Positions 48,466-57,388 of a stretch of 64,000 nt of DNA are shown one piece after another. Each line of letters starts with the position of its first letter. The stretch's first letter is position 1. The stretch covers positions 1-64,000 of the forward strand of contig NZ_AIDW01000028.1 of assembly GCF_000251145.1 (NCBI RefSeq), written 5' to 3'. A program made the translations under genes and the position numbers. Below the pieces are notes generated by a model, which was not told where the DNA came from, made no database searches, and saw only the letters and a list, made by a program, of their open reading frames with translations. This DNA is from Sphingomonas sp. PAMC 26621. Lineage in GTDB: Bacteria; Pseudomonadota; Alphaproteobacteria; Sphingomonadales; Sphingomonadaceae.

Positions 48466-49199
48466 TGGCAACCGATCTGGAGATCGTCCGCGTCGCCGCG
48501 CTCAGCGATAATTATGTCTGGCTGATCCACGACCCCGTCTCGGACGAGACGGTCGTCGTTGACCCAAGCGAGGCCGCGCCGGTGATCGCCGCAGTAGCGC
48601 AGCGTGGCTGGACGATCTCGCAGATCTGGAACACGCACTGGCACTTCGATCACACCGACGGGAACGCCGAAATCAAGGCGATGGGCGCCAAGGTCAGCGG
48701 TCCAGCGGCGGAAGCCGAGCGGATCCCGACGCTCGATACCGGGCTGCGCGAAGGCGACAGCGTGCGGATCGGCAAGCATGTCGCTTCCGTGATTGAAACG
48801 CCCGGGCATACCGCGGGACATATCGTGTTCCACATGGCGGAGGATGCGCTGCTGTTCAGCGGCGACACGTTGTTTGCCATGGGTTGCGGACGGCTGACCG
48901 AAGGCAGTCCCGCGGAGATGTTCGGCAACATGCAACGGCTCGCCGCGCTGCCCGATGAGACGATCGTCTATTGCGCGCACGAATATACCGTGTCGAACGG
49001 GCGCTATGCGGTAATCGCCGAGCCCGACAATCGCGCGGTCGCCGACCGGCTGCATGTGGTCGAGGCACAGCGCGCCGCGGGCGAGGCGACCGTCCCGACG
49101 ACGATCGGCACGGAACGCGCGACCAACCCGTTCCTCCGCGCGACCTCGGTGGAACAGTTCGCCGATCGGCGCGCCGCCAAGGATGCCTTTCGCGGCTGA
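48465..49199 (+). CDS. gloB: Hydroxyacylglutathione hydrolase (glyoxalase II)
   Basis: The 244-residue metallo-beta-lactamase-fold enzyme hydrolyses S-lactoylglutathione to lactate. The binuclear site is complete: THWHFDHTDGN (about 55-65), the third His in ETPGHTAGH, the bridging Asp in FSGDTLFAMGCGR, and the last His in YCAHEYT. The C-terminal helical domain (AVADRLHVVEAQRAAG... NPFLRATS) is the glyoxalase II glutathione site. It starts at ATG 48465, one base overlapping gloA; GTG 48462 is an alternative. Confidence 0.95.
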   Translation: MATDLEIVRVAALSDNYVWLIHDPVSDETVVVDPSEAAPVIAAVAQRGWTISQIWNTHWHFDHTDGNAEIKAMGAKVSGPAAEAERIPTLDTGLREGDSVRIGKHVASVIETPGHTAGHIVFHMAEDALLFSGDTLFAMGCGRLTEGSPAEMFGNMQRLAALPDETIVYCAHEYTVSNGRYAVIAEPDNRAVADRLHVVEAQRAAGEATVPTTIGTERATNPFLRATSVEQFADRRAAKDAFRG

Positions 49200-49240
49200 A
49201 GCGTGATAGGATTGATGCGGGGGGAGAGTGTTGGAAGAGG

Positions 49241-49657
49241 ATGACGACGATGGTTCGTTTTGCCGTACCGCTCCTGTTGCTTGTCGCTGGAAGCTCCAGC
49301 CTGTCCGCGGATGACGGCGGACGCCGCGCCCGCGACGCGGAAAAGGACCGCACTGAACTTGCCAAGCAGCTTTCCGGCCTGACCCCGGGCAAGCCGCAGC
49401 AATGCATGCCCCTTGGCCGGAGCAGTGACTCGGCGCGCGTGGGCGACACGATCCTCTACAAGCTCAACCGGAACGACATTTACCGGACCGATACGAGCGG
49501 AGGCTGCTTCGGCCTGCGACGGGGCGACGCGATCGTCACGCGGAGCTATACCGGACAGCTGTGTCGCGGCGACATTATCCAGACGGTCGATCTCGTCTCG
49601 CGCATGCCGAGCGGCAGTTGCACGTTCGGGGAGTTCGTGCGGTACAGGAAGCCATGA
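49241..49657 (+). CDS. Secreted Cys-rich protein, tandem paralog 1
   Basis: The 138-residue protein has a signal peptide (FAVPLLLLVAGSSSLSA) and a charged linker. Its domain has four spaced cysteines: PGKPQQC, GGCFGLRRGDAIV, GQLCRGD and SGSCTFGEFV. I do not recognise the family. The same pattern recurs in the next gene, with which it overlaps by four bases. GGAAGAGG directly precedes ATG 49241; ATG 49250 is an alternative. It is probably periplasmic or surface-exposed, with two disulfides. Confidence 0.78.
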   Translation: MTTMVRFAVPLLLLVAGSSSLSADDGGRRARDAEKDRTELAKQLSGLTPGKPQQCMPLGRSSDSARVGDTILYKLNRNDIYRTDTSGGCFGLRRGDAIVTRSYTGQLCRGDIIQTVDLVSRMPSGSCTFGEFVRYRKP

Positions 49658-50031
49658 TCCGCGTCGCGCTTGCCATGCTCGCAATGGGCGCGACAACGAC
49701 GTCAGACACGCGTGATCTCGACAGGGCGCTCGCGGGCCGCAGTCCGGGCAAGCCGGAAACCTGCCTGTCCTCCAGCCGCCAACTGACACCGCAGGCGGTC
49801 AACGATCATGTCCTGCTATACCGCGACGGTCCGCGGATCTGGCGCAACAATTTGTCCGCGTCCTGCCCGGGGCTAGATGACGATGCCGTAATCGTGACCG
49901 AGATCCGGGGCGGGCAATTATGCCGCAACGACAGCTTCTATACGCTCCAGCGCGGCGGGATTGGCATTCCGGGGCCGCGTTGCCGGCTTGGCGTGTTCGT
50001 ACCATGGAGCCGGGTCAGATCGTCGCGATAA
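49654..50031 (+). CDS. Secreted Cys-rich protein, tandem paralog 2
   Basis: The 125-residue protein has a short hydrophobic leader (MIRVALAMLAMGATTT) and the same domain as its upstream neighbour: PGKPETC, SASCPGLDDDAVIVT, GQLCRND and GPRCRLGVFV. The cysteine spacing is kept but overall identity looks low, so this is an old duplication. The start at 49654 overlaps the stop of paralog 1. The function is unknown. After it, 50032-50181 holds only an 8-base-arm hairpin (50057-50085) between convergent genes. Confidence 0.75.
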   Translation: MIRVALAMLAMGATTTSDTRDLDRALAGRSPGKPETCLSSSRQLTPQAVNDHVLLYRDGPRIWRNNLSASCPGLDDDAVIVTEIRGGQLCRNDSFYTLQRGGIGIPGPRCRLGVFVPWSRVRSSR

Positions 50032-50181
50032 GGCCGCTTGCCGTTTGAGGGCAACGCCGTCCGTCCGGTTGGATCGAACGGACGGGGGGCAGGTCCTGGG
50101 CGGCCGTGCGAGCGCCGGGGATCGCTACCCCCTCCCCCGCCACCCGTGCTCACGCCTGAGGTGACGGGATAGGGCATTTCC

Positions 50182-51479
50182 CTACAGCACGAACCGGCTG
50201 AGATCGGTGTTGCGCGCGATCCCCGCGAGATGCGTCTCGACATAGGCCGCATCCACCACAATCGTCTCGCCACCGCGGTCCTCGGCGTTGAAGCTGATGT
50301 CCTCGAGCAGCTTTTCCATCACCGTCTGCAACCGCCGCGCGCCGATGTTCTCGACATCGCCGTTGACCAGCGCCGCCATCTTCGCGATCGCGCGGATCCC
50401 GTCGTCGGTGAAGCTGATCGTGACGCCTTCGGTCGCGATCAGCGCCACATATTGCTGAGTCAGCGACGCCTTGGTGTCGCTCAGGATCGCGACGAAGTCG
50501 TCTTCGGTCAGCGCCTTCAACTCGACCCGGATCGGCAACCGCCCCTGCAGCTCGGGCAGCAGGTCGGACGGCTTGGCGACGTGGAACGCGCCGCTTGCGA
50601 TGAACAGAACGTGGTCGGTCTTCATCGGTCCGTATTTCGTCGCGACCGTGGTGCCCTCGATCAGAGGAGCAGGTCACGCTGGACGCCTTCCCGACTGACC
50701 GAACCGCCGCGCACGTCGCTCACCGCGATCTTGTCGATCTCGTCGAGGAAGACGATCCCGTTCGCCTCGGCATCCGCGAGCGCGGCGCGGCCGACCTCAT
50801 CCTGGTCGAGCCGCTTGTCGGCCTCTTCCTCGACCAGCTTGTCCCACGCCTGCGGCACGGTCAGCTTACGGCGCTTCAACTGCCCGCCGCCGCCGAACGC
50901 CTTGCCCATCATCTCGGACAGGTTGATCATCTGCGCGCCGCCGCCGGGCATTTCGAACGGCATGTTGGGCGCTGCCTCGAGCTCGATCTCGATCTCGGTC
51001 TCGCGCAGATGGCCGTCGTGCAGACGCTGGCGGAACGCTTCGCGCGTCGCTTCGCTCGCGCCCTTGCCGGTCAGCGCGTCGAGCAGCCGCGCGAGCGCGG
51101 CTTCCTCGGCCTTGTCCTTGACCGCGCTGCGGCGCCGCTCCTTCTCGAGGCGCACCGCTTCCTCAACCAGGTCGCGCGCGATCTGCTCGACGTCGCGACC
51201 GACATAGCCAACCTCGGTGAACTTGGTCGCCTCGACCTTGATGAACGGCGCATCGGCAAGCTTGGCCAGACGGCGGCTGATCTCGGTCTTGCCGCAGCCG
51301 GTCGGCCCGATCATCAGGATGTTCTTCGGCGACACCTCGTCGCGCAGGTCATCGCCCAGCCGCTGCCGGCGCCAGCGATTGCGCAGCGCGACCGCGACCG
51401 CGCGCTTGGCATCGGCCTGGCCGATGATATGCGCGTCGAGCGCGCGGACGATGGCCTTGGGGGTAAGGGAGTCGATCAT
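50182..51479 (-). pseudogene. hslU: HslU ATPase of the HslUV protease, frameshifted
   Basis: Two frames together make a normal HslU of about 432 residues, the AAA+ unfoldase for HslV. The first frame has [21 protein letters not shown], Walker [10 protein letters not shown], the I-domain, and Walker [14 protein letters not shown], then ends at [12 protein letters not shown]. The second frame resumes with [20 protein letters not shown], sensor residues, and the C-terminus NTDLSRFVL. One base is missing near 50666 (a GGG/CCC run reduced to two). Both halves look fully conserved, so an error in the sequence is likely. Confidence 0.92.
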
Positions 51480-51492
51480 GGGTCTCTCTCAA

Positions 51493-51557
51493 GCCCCTTC
51501 CCTTCGGGGAAGGGGTTGGGGTCTCTCTTAAGCCCCTCCGCTTCAGGGGAGGGGCTT
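51493..51557. repeat. REP-like paired palindromes between hslV and hslU
   Basis: Two palindromes (CCCCTTCCC-TTC-GGGGAAGGGG and CCCCTCCGC-TTCA-GGGGAGGGG) follow each other in the 84-base gap of the operon. The second is of the family seen at 1-71. Hairpins here could lower hslU expression relative to hslV, which is inference. Confidence 0.75.
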
Positions 51558-51563
51558 TATGGC

Positions 51564-52115
51564 TCAGTTCGTTTCGAGGCTTTCCACGGTCAGCCGGTCG
51601 TTGGTGTAGACGCAGACCTCCGCCGCGATCGCCATTGCCTTGCGGCAGATCGTCTCGGCATCCGCCTCGTAATCGACCAGCGCACGCGCAGCGGCGAGCG
51701 CGTAATTGCCACCCGAGCCGATCGCGGCGACGCCCGCTTCGGGCTCGAGCACGTCGCCGTTACCGGTCAGGATCAGCGTCACCTCCTTGTCGGCGACGAT
51801 CATCATCGCCTCGAGGTTGCGCAGGTATTTGTCCGTCCGCCAGTCCTTCGCCAGCTCGACCGCGGCGCGCAGCAGCTGCCCGTGATGCTGCTCGAGCTTG
51901 CGCTCCAACCGCTCGAACAGCGTGAAGGCATCCGCGGTTGCACCGGCAAAACCGGCGATGACCGAACCGTCGCCGAGGCGCCGGACCTTCTTCGCATTGG
52001 GTTTCATCACCGTCTGGCCCTGCGTCACCTGACCGTCCCCGGCGACGACGACACGACCATTACGACGCACGGACAGGATCGTGGTGCCGTGCCACACCGT
52101 TTCGTTTCCACTCAT
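51564..52115 (-). CDS. hslV: HslV peptidase subunit of the HslUV protease
   Basis: The 183-residue threonine peptidase forms a double hexamer capped by HslU. The sequence [26 protein letters not shown] shows the mature N-terminal Thr in TTI after a propeptide of about 10 residues. The conserved [14 protein letters not shown] motif is present near residue 130. I start it at 52115 ([10 protein letters not shown]). It is the promoter-proximal gene of hslVU, with hslU 84 bases downstream beyond a REP pair. Confidence 0.96.
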   Translation of the reverse strand: MSGNETVWHGTTILSVRRNGRVVVAGDGQVTQGQTVMKPNAKKVRRLGDGSVIAGFAGATADAFTLFERLERKLEQHHGQLLRAAVELAKDWRTDKYLRNLEAMMIVADKEVTLILTGNGDVLEPEAGVAAIGSGGNYALAAARALVDYEADAETICRKAMAIAAEVCVYTNDRLTVESLETN

Positions 52116-52216
52116 GCAGCGGGATATGGGGCGCAGGTCCGCACGGTGCAATCGGTCGCTTGCGCGGATTGCCTTCGCTCGTGGATAAGCGACGGGAACA
52201 GAGGGGCAAATCGAGA

Positions 52217-52906
52217 ATGAACCAGGCCGGACACCAACCCGACCATCCGCTGGAACGGATGGTTTTCTTTTCCGACGCGGTGTTCGCCATCGCGATCACG
52301 CTGCTGATCATCGAGGTCCACCCGCCGCATCTGCCCTATGGGTCGCCGTGGCAGGACTATGTCGATGCGCTGGTGCAGCTGTTGCCGAACTTCATCGGCT
52401 TCTTCGTCAGCTTCTTCGTGATCGGTGCCTTCTGGGCGGGGCATCATCGCGCCTTCGGACTGGCCGGGCATTATTCCGACGCGCTGATCGGCCCCAATCT
52501 GGCGTTGCTGTGCGCGATCGTCTTCCTCCCCTTTTCGACCGCGTTCATGAGCGCCAATGCCGGGATGCTCGTGCCGTCGGTCGTCTATGCCGTGACGCTC
52601 ATCGTCAGCGGGTTGCTAAGTCTGCGCCTGACGCGACTCGCGACCATGACGGGAGTGGTGCGGGAGGACATTCCGCGCGTCGACGTCGCGCTGGCACGAA
52701 ATCGTAGTCTCGGGGTGGTCCTGGGGGCGCTGCTTTCGCTCGGGATCGCGTTTGTCGATGCGCGGTTCAGCCAGGCCGGCCTGCTGACGATCCCGTTGTT
52801 CCAGGCAGTAAGCCGAAGGATCGTGCGCCACCGGTTCGAACCTGGGCGCGGCGCGCGCGCCACGGCGACGGCGACCGCCGACGGTGGCGGCCGCCCTCAG
52901 GTTTAA
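52217..52906 (+). CDS. TMEM175-like (DUF1211) channel protein
   Basis: The 229-residue, six-helix membrane protein has the family signature [18 protein letters not shown] in the first helix, whose FSD motif lines the potassium pore of TMEM175 channels. Further helices are [36 protein letters not shown] and [15 protein letters not shown]. Bacterial members conduct potassium or other monovalent cations weakly. I start it at 52217 ([15 protein letters not shown]). It overlaps the next, convergent gene by four bases. Confidence 0.88.
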   Translation: MNQAGHQPDHPLERMVFFSDAVFAIAITLLIIEVHPPHLPYGSPWQDYVDALVQLLPNFIGFFVSFFVIGAFWAGHHRAFGLAGHYSDALIGPNLALLCAIVFLPFSTAFMSANAGMLVPSVVYAVTLIVSGLLSLRLTRLATMTGVVREDIPRVDVALARNRSLGVVLGALLSLGIAFVDARFSQAGLLTIPLFQAVSRRIVRHRFEPGRGARATATATADGGGRPQV

Positions 52907-53286
52907 TTGGCAGCGCCAGTTTGCGCGTTCATCGTGCCGCGGTCGGACACCAGCGAGGGTGCAGGCCCGGTCGCCGGGCGTAACGCCTCGCGTTCCGCGG
53001 CGGTCATCGGCGCAGACATGTCGGGGCGGAAGTCCGCGACGGCGCGATCGTCCGCATTGCGGTTGGGATCCAGCAGATCGGTCGGGACATGGCCCTCTTC
53101 CGAAGGTTTCGACAGCAGCGCCGAGATCCGACCGCGCGACAGGAACGCCGCGATACCAGCACCAGCGGCGAGGGCGACGGCGCCGATCGACCAAGCGGTC
53201 GTCGCGTTCATCGGCTTCGGCGCGTGCTTCTTGGCAGGCTTTGCCTCAGGCGGGGTCTTTGGGTGATGCTTGTGGGTCTTTGGCAT
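52903..53286 (-). CDS. Single-pass membrane protein of unknown function
   Basis: The 127-residue protein has a Lys/His/Pro-rich N-terminus (MPKTHKHHPKTPPEAKPAKKH) and one transmembrane helix (TTAWSIGAVALAAGAGIAAFL, about 29-49). The C-terminal tail is polar and Pro-rich (PTDLLDPNRNADDRAVADF...). I recognise no family. The ATG at 53286 is chosen; GTG 53295 would add three codons. The composition suggests a cytoplasmic basic N-terminus. Confidence 0.7.
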   Translation of the reverse strand: MPKTHKHHPKTPPEAKPAKKHAPKPMNATTAWSIGAVALAAGAGIAAFLSRGRISALLSKPSEEGHVPTDLLDPNRNADDRAVADFRPDMSAPMTAAEREALRPATGPAPSLVSDRGTMNAQTGAAN

Positions 53287-53390
53287 GGTTCGCACTCGTG
53301 TTAGAAGTCGACCGTCAACGGTTGACCACAGCGAGCGTTCCGACCCGGACGGTGGCGCGGCACCCGAAGGGCACCGCGCCGGTCGTCCGA

Positions 53391-53810
53391 TCAGCGGCAG
53401 CGGTTGTCACTGCCGTTCTTGTCGATGGCCTTGCCCGCCAGCGCGCCGCCGGCGCCGCCGATCAGCGCGCCCAGAAGGCCCGAACCGCCCGGGGCGATCG
53501 CCGCGCCAAGCACGCCGCCTGCGATCCCGCCGACGACCAGACCGGTCGTACCATCGTTGCGACGGCAGTAATAACGGCCGTCACTGCCACGGTAGACGCG
53601 GTCGTTCTCGGCCAGGCGACGCTCCTGATAATGGCGGCGATCCTCGCGGTAATAGCGCGACGCGTCATAACCGTTGTACGACGGATCGGGCCGGTCGTAA
53701 TCATATTGGGCGTAGCGGTTGTCGCCATAGCCGCCCGGACGCCCGCCATATTCGTCACAACCAGCGATCAAGGTCGATGCAGCCAATAGGCCGAGAGTGA
53801 GTGCGCGCAT
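53391..53810 (-). CDS. Glycine-zipper lipoprotein (17 kDa antigen-like)
   Basis: The 139-residue protein has a lipoprotein signal MRALTLGLLAASTLIAGC, with lipidation expected at Cys18. A Tyr/Asp/Arg-rich region (about 20-80) is followed by a glycine-zipper membrane segment (GLVVGGIAGGVLGAAIAPGG and LLGALIGGAGGALAGKAI). This is the layout of the 17 kDa surface antigen family, inserted in the outer membrane. It is transcribed alone, divergent from the exonuclease gene. Confidence 0.85.
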   Translation of the reverse strand: MRALTLGLLAASTLIAGCDEYGGRPGGYGDNRYAQYDYDRPDPSYNGYDASRYYREDRRHYQERRLAENDRVYRGSDGRYYCRRNDGTTGLVVGGIAGGVLGAAIAPGGSGLLGALIGGAGGALAGKAIDKNGSDNRCR

Positions 53811-53927
53811 CCGAAAGCCTCCTGTTCGTTACGCTAGGGTAATGCGCGGATGCGCCATTGGTTGCTTTTCCCGACGAACGGATGATCCGATATGGCGTTC
53901 GGGCGGTTGCGGCCCCACATCGTCACA

Positions 53928-54926
53928 ATGGCAAAGCTCGGCGACTGGATCGATCCGCAACCCCATGGCATTCATGTCAAACCCGCAGACGTGTGGGTCG
54001 ACCCGTCGCAGCCGACGCCGCGTGCGCTGGTGACCCACGGCCATGCCGACCACGCGCGCGGCGGCCACGGTGCGGTGTGGGCCACCCCCGAGACGCTCGC
54101 GATCATGGACGCACGCTATGGCGCGCAGGCCGGGCATCCGGTGGCGTACGGCGAGTCTCACGATTTCGGTGACGTCCGCGCGACCTTCGTGCCCGCGGGG
54201 CACGTGCTTGGCTCGGCGCAAATCCTGCTTGAATATCGCGGCGAGCGGATCGTCGTATCGGGCGATTACAAGCGCCGCCCCGACCCGACGTGTACGCCGT
54301 TCGAGCCTGTCAAATGCGACGTGTTCATCACCGAGGCGACGTTCGGGCTGCCGGTGTTTCGCCACCCCGACACCGGCGACGAGATCGACAAGCTGATCGC
54401 CGCGCTCCACGCCAATCCGGATCGGTGCGTGCTGGTCGGCGCCTATGCGCTCGGCAAGGCGCAGCGCGTGATCGCCGAACTGCGCGTGCGCGGCCACGCT
54501 GCGCCAATCTATATCCATGGCGCGCTCGAGCGGTTGTGCGCGCTGTACCAGGCGCATGGTGTCGACCTGGGCGAGCTGCGTCCGGCAACCACCGCAGCCA
54601 AGGCCGAGATGATGGGGCATGTCGTGATCGCGCCGCCGGGGGCGCTGGCGGACCGCTGGTCGCGTCGCCTGCCCGACCCGATCACCGCGATGGCGTCGGG
54701 CTGGATGCGGGTGCGCCAACGCGCGGTCCAGCGCGGGGTCGAGCTGCCGTTGATCTTGAGCGATCACGCCGATTGGGACGAACTGACCGAGACGCTGACC
54801 GAGATCGCGCCCAAGGAAGTGTGGGTCACGCACGGGCGCGAGGATGCGCTGGTCCATTGGTGCGCCACGCGCCAGATGAAGGCGCGGGCGCTCGCTCTGG
54901 TGGGATATGAGGACGAGGACGACTAG
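53928..54926 (+). CDS. Ligase-associated DNA exonuclease (MBL/beta-CASP)
   Basis: The 332-residue metallo-beta-lactamase-fold nuclease has metal motif LVTHGHADHARGGH (about 33-46), then PAGHVLGSAQILLEY and VVSGDYKRRPDPTC. The beta-CASP part has GAYALGKAQRVIAEL and ends with SDHADWDEL. It matches the family named for its usual neighbour, an ATP-dependent DNA ligase, with a helicase and an endonuclease in a repair cluster. None of those partners follows here. I start it at 53928 (MAKLGDWIDP). Confidence 0.9.
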   Translation: MAKLGDWIDPQPHGIHVKPADVWVDPSQPTPRALVTHGHADHARGGHGAVWATPETLAIMDARYGAQAGHPVAYGESHDFGDVRATFVPAGHVLGSAQILLEYRGERIVVSGDYKRRPDPTCTPFEPVKCDVFITEATFGLPVFRHPDTGDEIDKLIAALHANPDRCVLVGAYALGKAQRVIAELRVRGHAAPIYIHGALERLCALYQAHGVDLGELRPATTAAKAEMMGHVVIAPPGALADRWSRRLPDPITAMASGWMRVRQRAVQRGVELPLILSDHADWDELTETLTEIAPKEVWVTHGREDALVHWCATRQMKARALALVGYEDEDD

Positions 54927-55037
54927 GCCGCCCAAGGCTCCATGCCGGACGTGTTGCAACATCCACCGGGCAGCTGGCACGGACCGGATACGCGGCGCGG
55001 TGGCGCCTGAGACGAGCTTTGGGTGACGCCGGAGATA

Positions 55038-56092
55038 CTAGGTGGGATCCGTCTCGAGCACATACCCTACCCCCGGGATCGGCAATACCACGTCGGTCGG
55101 CGTCAGCCGCCCATCCGCCGCGAGGGAAAGCACCGTGACGGTCTGTGCGCGCTCGTGCGCCACGACCATCACCCCCGCCGCCTCGAGCAACAGGAAGAAA
55201 CGTGGCGACGCCCCACCGCTGGCGACATGCTCGAGCAGCGTCGGCCGGCCGTCCGAATCCAGCCCAAAGACCGCGATACTGTCATGCCCGCGGTTCGAGA
55301 CGTAAAGCCGGGTGCACGCCGCGTTGATCGCGAGATGGGCGAGGATCGAATCGCCGTGCCACGCCGCAGGCAGGGTCGATAGCATCTCCGTCGCCCCGAA
55401 CGTCCCGTCGTCATGCCGATCCAGCGTCGTCAGGTATTGGCCAGTTCGCTGGCGAGATACGCGCGATGCACGTGGCGGGGATGCAGCAGCAGGTGCCGCG
55501 GCCCCGATCCGGGCGGGGCGGCGAAGGCGACTCGCGGCGTCCCGAGCGTGTCGTCGGCGGCAATATCGAAGGCGAGCAAGTGATCGGTCCCGAGATCGGT
55601 CTGGTACAGCCAGCGCCGGTCGGGGCTGAACCCGACCCAATGCGCGTGCGGCGCGTCCTGCCGCACCGCGTTCGGGCCGGATCCCTGGTTGGCATGGACT
55701 TGCGGCTCCCCACGGGGAAGCCCGGTATCCGGATCGAGTCGGATCAGCGCGACGCTACCGCCCGCGTAATTGGCGACCGCGAGCAGGGTTCCCTCCGGAT
55801 CGACCGCGATATGGCACGGCGCGCCCCCACCGGCTGGGACGACCGCGAGCGTTTCCCAGCCCTGGTCGCCATGGCGATGGACGCCGACCCGCCCGATCGC
55901 ATCTTCCTCGACGATGTAATGAAGCCGGTGCCGGGGTGAAAACACACTGAACGAGGCGTTGGGGGCGGCGGTATAGGCCGGGCCAATGCGCCAGGTTCCG
56001 GCCGTATCGCGCTCTAGCGTGCAGAGACCACGCCCGCCACCGCCGCGATACGTTCCGGCAGCAAGGGATATCGTGCAAAGCGGTCCGGTCAT
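55038..56092 (-). pseudogene. Lactonase-family beta-propeller (6-phosphogluconolactonase-like), frameshifted
   Basis: The first frame from 56092 (MTGPLCTISLAAGTYRGGGG) gives propeller blades with PCHIAVDPEGTLLAVANYAGG, HWVGFSPDRRWLYQTDLG and GPRHLLLHPRHVHRAYLASE. It stops just after ELANT. The next frame continues with LDRHDDGTFGATEM and SNRGHDSIAVFGLDSDGRP and ends at 55038. One missing base near 55433 (a GGG/CCC run) explains this, and the length is one short of 352 codons. The intact protein of about 351 residues would be a YbhE-like sugar lactonase. It may be a sequence error. Confidence 0.85.
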
Positions 56093-56273
56093 ATCGGCCC
56101 CATAGGGGATTGCCCCTCCCCACGCCAATCGGGGGGATCGCTTTGGAAACGGATCCTGATCGCCGCGTGCAGCCGCGCTGGTCGACCGTCCACTGTCTTT
56201 TCGCGCACCGCGGTCCGAAACAGCCGCCGAGACGTTTGCCCGGTGTGCGCCACAGCTTGAAGGAGCGCGACGA

Positions 56274-56591
56274 ATGCCCCGCAAATCCCGTATTACCCCG
56301 CCGAGCAATCCCTGGCCCGCGATCGGTATCGAGGCGTGGACGCTTGGAATGGAAGCGTCCGCGGTCATCGGCCTGCGGGTCTATCAACACATGATGGCCG
56401 GACCAGCGGGCAATGCCGCCAGCCGGGCCGAAGCCCGTCTGATGGTGGAAGAGAAGGTTGCCGCCGCCGCGGAACTGCACCGCACGATGGTGTCGGGAGG
56501 GCTTGGCAGCACCCCCGCCACCGCGACCAAACGAATCATCCGCCACTATGCGAGCACCGTGCGCGCCAACCGCAAACGGCTGACGGGTTGA
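56274..56591 (+). CDS. Small alpha-helical protein of unknown function
   Basis: The 105-residue protein has a basic start (MPRKSRITPPSNPW), then helices rich in Ala and Met (GIEAWTLGMEASAVIGLRVYQHMM, and AEARLMVEEKVAAAAELHRTM), and ends with a basic tail (VRANRKRLTG). It has a phasin-like look, but I cannot assign a family. It is divergent from the lactonase gene. A ribosome binding site-like GAAGGAG lies about 10 bases before the ATG. Confidence 0.7.
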   Translation: MPRKSRITPPSNPWPAIGIEAWTLGMEASAVIGLRVYQHMMAGPAGNAASRAEARLMVEEKVAAAAELHRTMVSGGLGSTPATATKRIIRHYASTVRANRKRLTG

Positions 56592-56639
56592 TCTCGACGG
56601 ATGAGACCCGCCGTGGTCCGGACGGATGTCTCGTATGAC

Positions 56640-56678
56640 AAACGCAAAGGGCCACCGACCCGGTAAGGTCGGCGGCCC
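56640..56678 (-). terminator. Terminator of the PEP-CTERM gene
   Basis: On the minus strand, the stem GGGCCGCCGACC / GGTCGGTGGCCC (56678-56667 and 56660-56649, one G-U pair) has a six-base loop, and TTTGCGTTT follows it. It is 24 bases past the stop of the PEP-CTERM gene. Confidence 0.75.
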
Positions 56679-56701
56679 TGCGCGTAAGGTGTCCTTACGG
56701 C

Positions 56702-57328
56702 TTAGGCGTAGGTAACGCGAACCGACTGGTTCTTGCGCGAGCGGACGCCCGCACCGATCATCGCGAAACCTGCGAGCATCATTGCCCAGGTTGCCGTCTC
56801 CGGAACAGCGGCCGTAACTGCGGAAACCGTGAAGCTGCCGTTGTAGTCAAGCGGGTCACCGCCCGGCGTTGCGGTATAGCCCTGGACGAGGTCCGCACGG
56901 CCGCGATTGTAGAAGAAGTTGGTCAGCGAGTAGGTCGTGCTGCCCTCGGTGAACGCGTTGCCGCCCAGAAACGAGTTGGTTGCGACCGTGTAGAGACCAG
57001 TCAGCGTCTGGCCGCCGTCGAAGCGCAATGCGAGATTGTAGGTCGCGTCCGAGTTGATCGTCTCGCCTGCACGGTAGCCTTCGCCAACGAGCAACTGCAT
57101 CATGCCGCCAGTGGCAGAAACCGGGAGGGCGATCGTCCGGCCGGGGTTGACGTACGTCGTCGTGTTGCTCCCCTGCAGGAACAGCGCATAGTAATTGTTC
57201 GCATCGGTGGTCCAGACAGTGCCCGACGGACCAGTAACGGTTGCACCGACGATGGTTGCTGCCTGTGCGGTACCCGAGAGCGCGGCCACGGATACTGCGG
57301 CTGCCAACATAAGCTTAACGTTACGCAT
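56702..57328 (-). CDS. PEPxxWA-CTERM sorting-domain protein
   Basis: The 208-residue secreted protein has a signal peptide (MRNVKLMLAAAVSVAALSGTAQA, residues 1-23) and a Thr/Asn/Gly-rich beta domain of unknown function (about 24-174). The C-terminal sorting tag (175-208) is VPETATWAMMLAGFAMIGAG followed by a basic cluster. The tag should be cut by an exosortase, leaving the protein exported or surface-attached. AGGAG lies before the ATG. A sigma-54 promoter stands upstream, and rpoN is the next gene. The tag's basic patch is followed by an unusual ten-residue tail. Confidence 0.9.
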   Translation of the reverse strand: MRNVKLMLAAAVSVAALSGTAQAATIVGATVTGPSGTVWTTDANNYYALFLQGSNTTTYVNPGRTIALPVSATGGMMQLLVGEGYRAGETINSDATYNLALRFDGGQTLTGLYTVATNSFLGGNAFTEGSTTYSLTNFFYNRGRADLVQGYTATPGGDPLDYNGSFTVSAVTAAVPETATWAMMLAGFAMIGAGVRSRKNQSVRVTYA

Positions 57329-57388
57329 ACTCACTCCTATACACCCGGTGGTTACGACCCTATCGGTCGAACCCGGTGAACAGGATTT

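Noticed and set aside
50057..50085. Hairpin CCGTCCGT...ACGGACGG between convergent genes as a terminator
   Set aside because: The loop is long, the arms only eight bases, and a G run rather than a T run follows.
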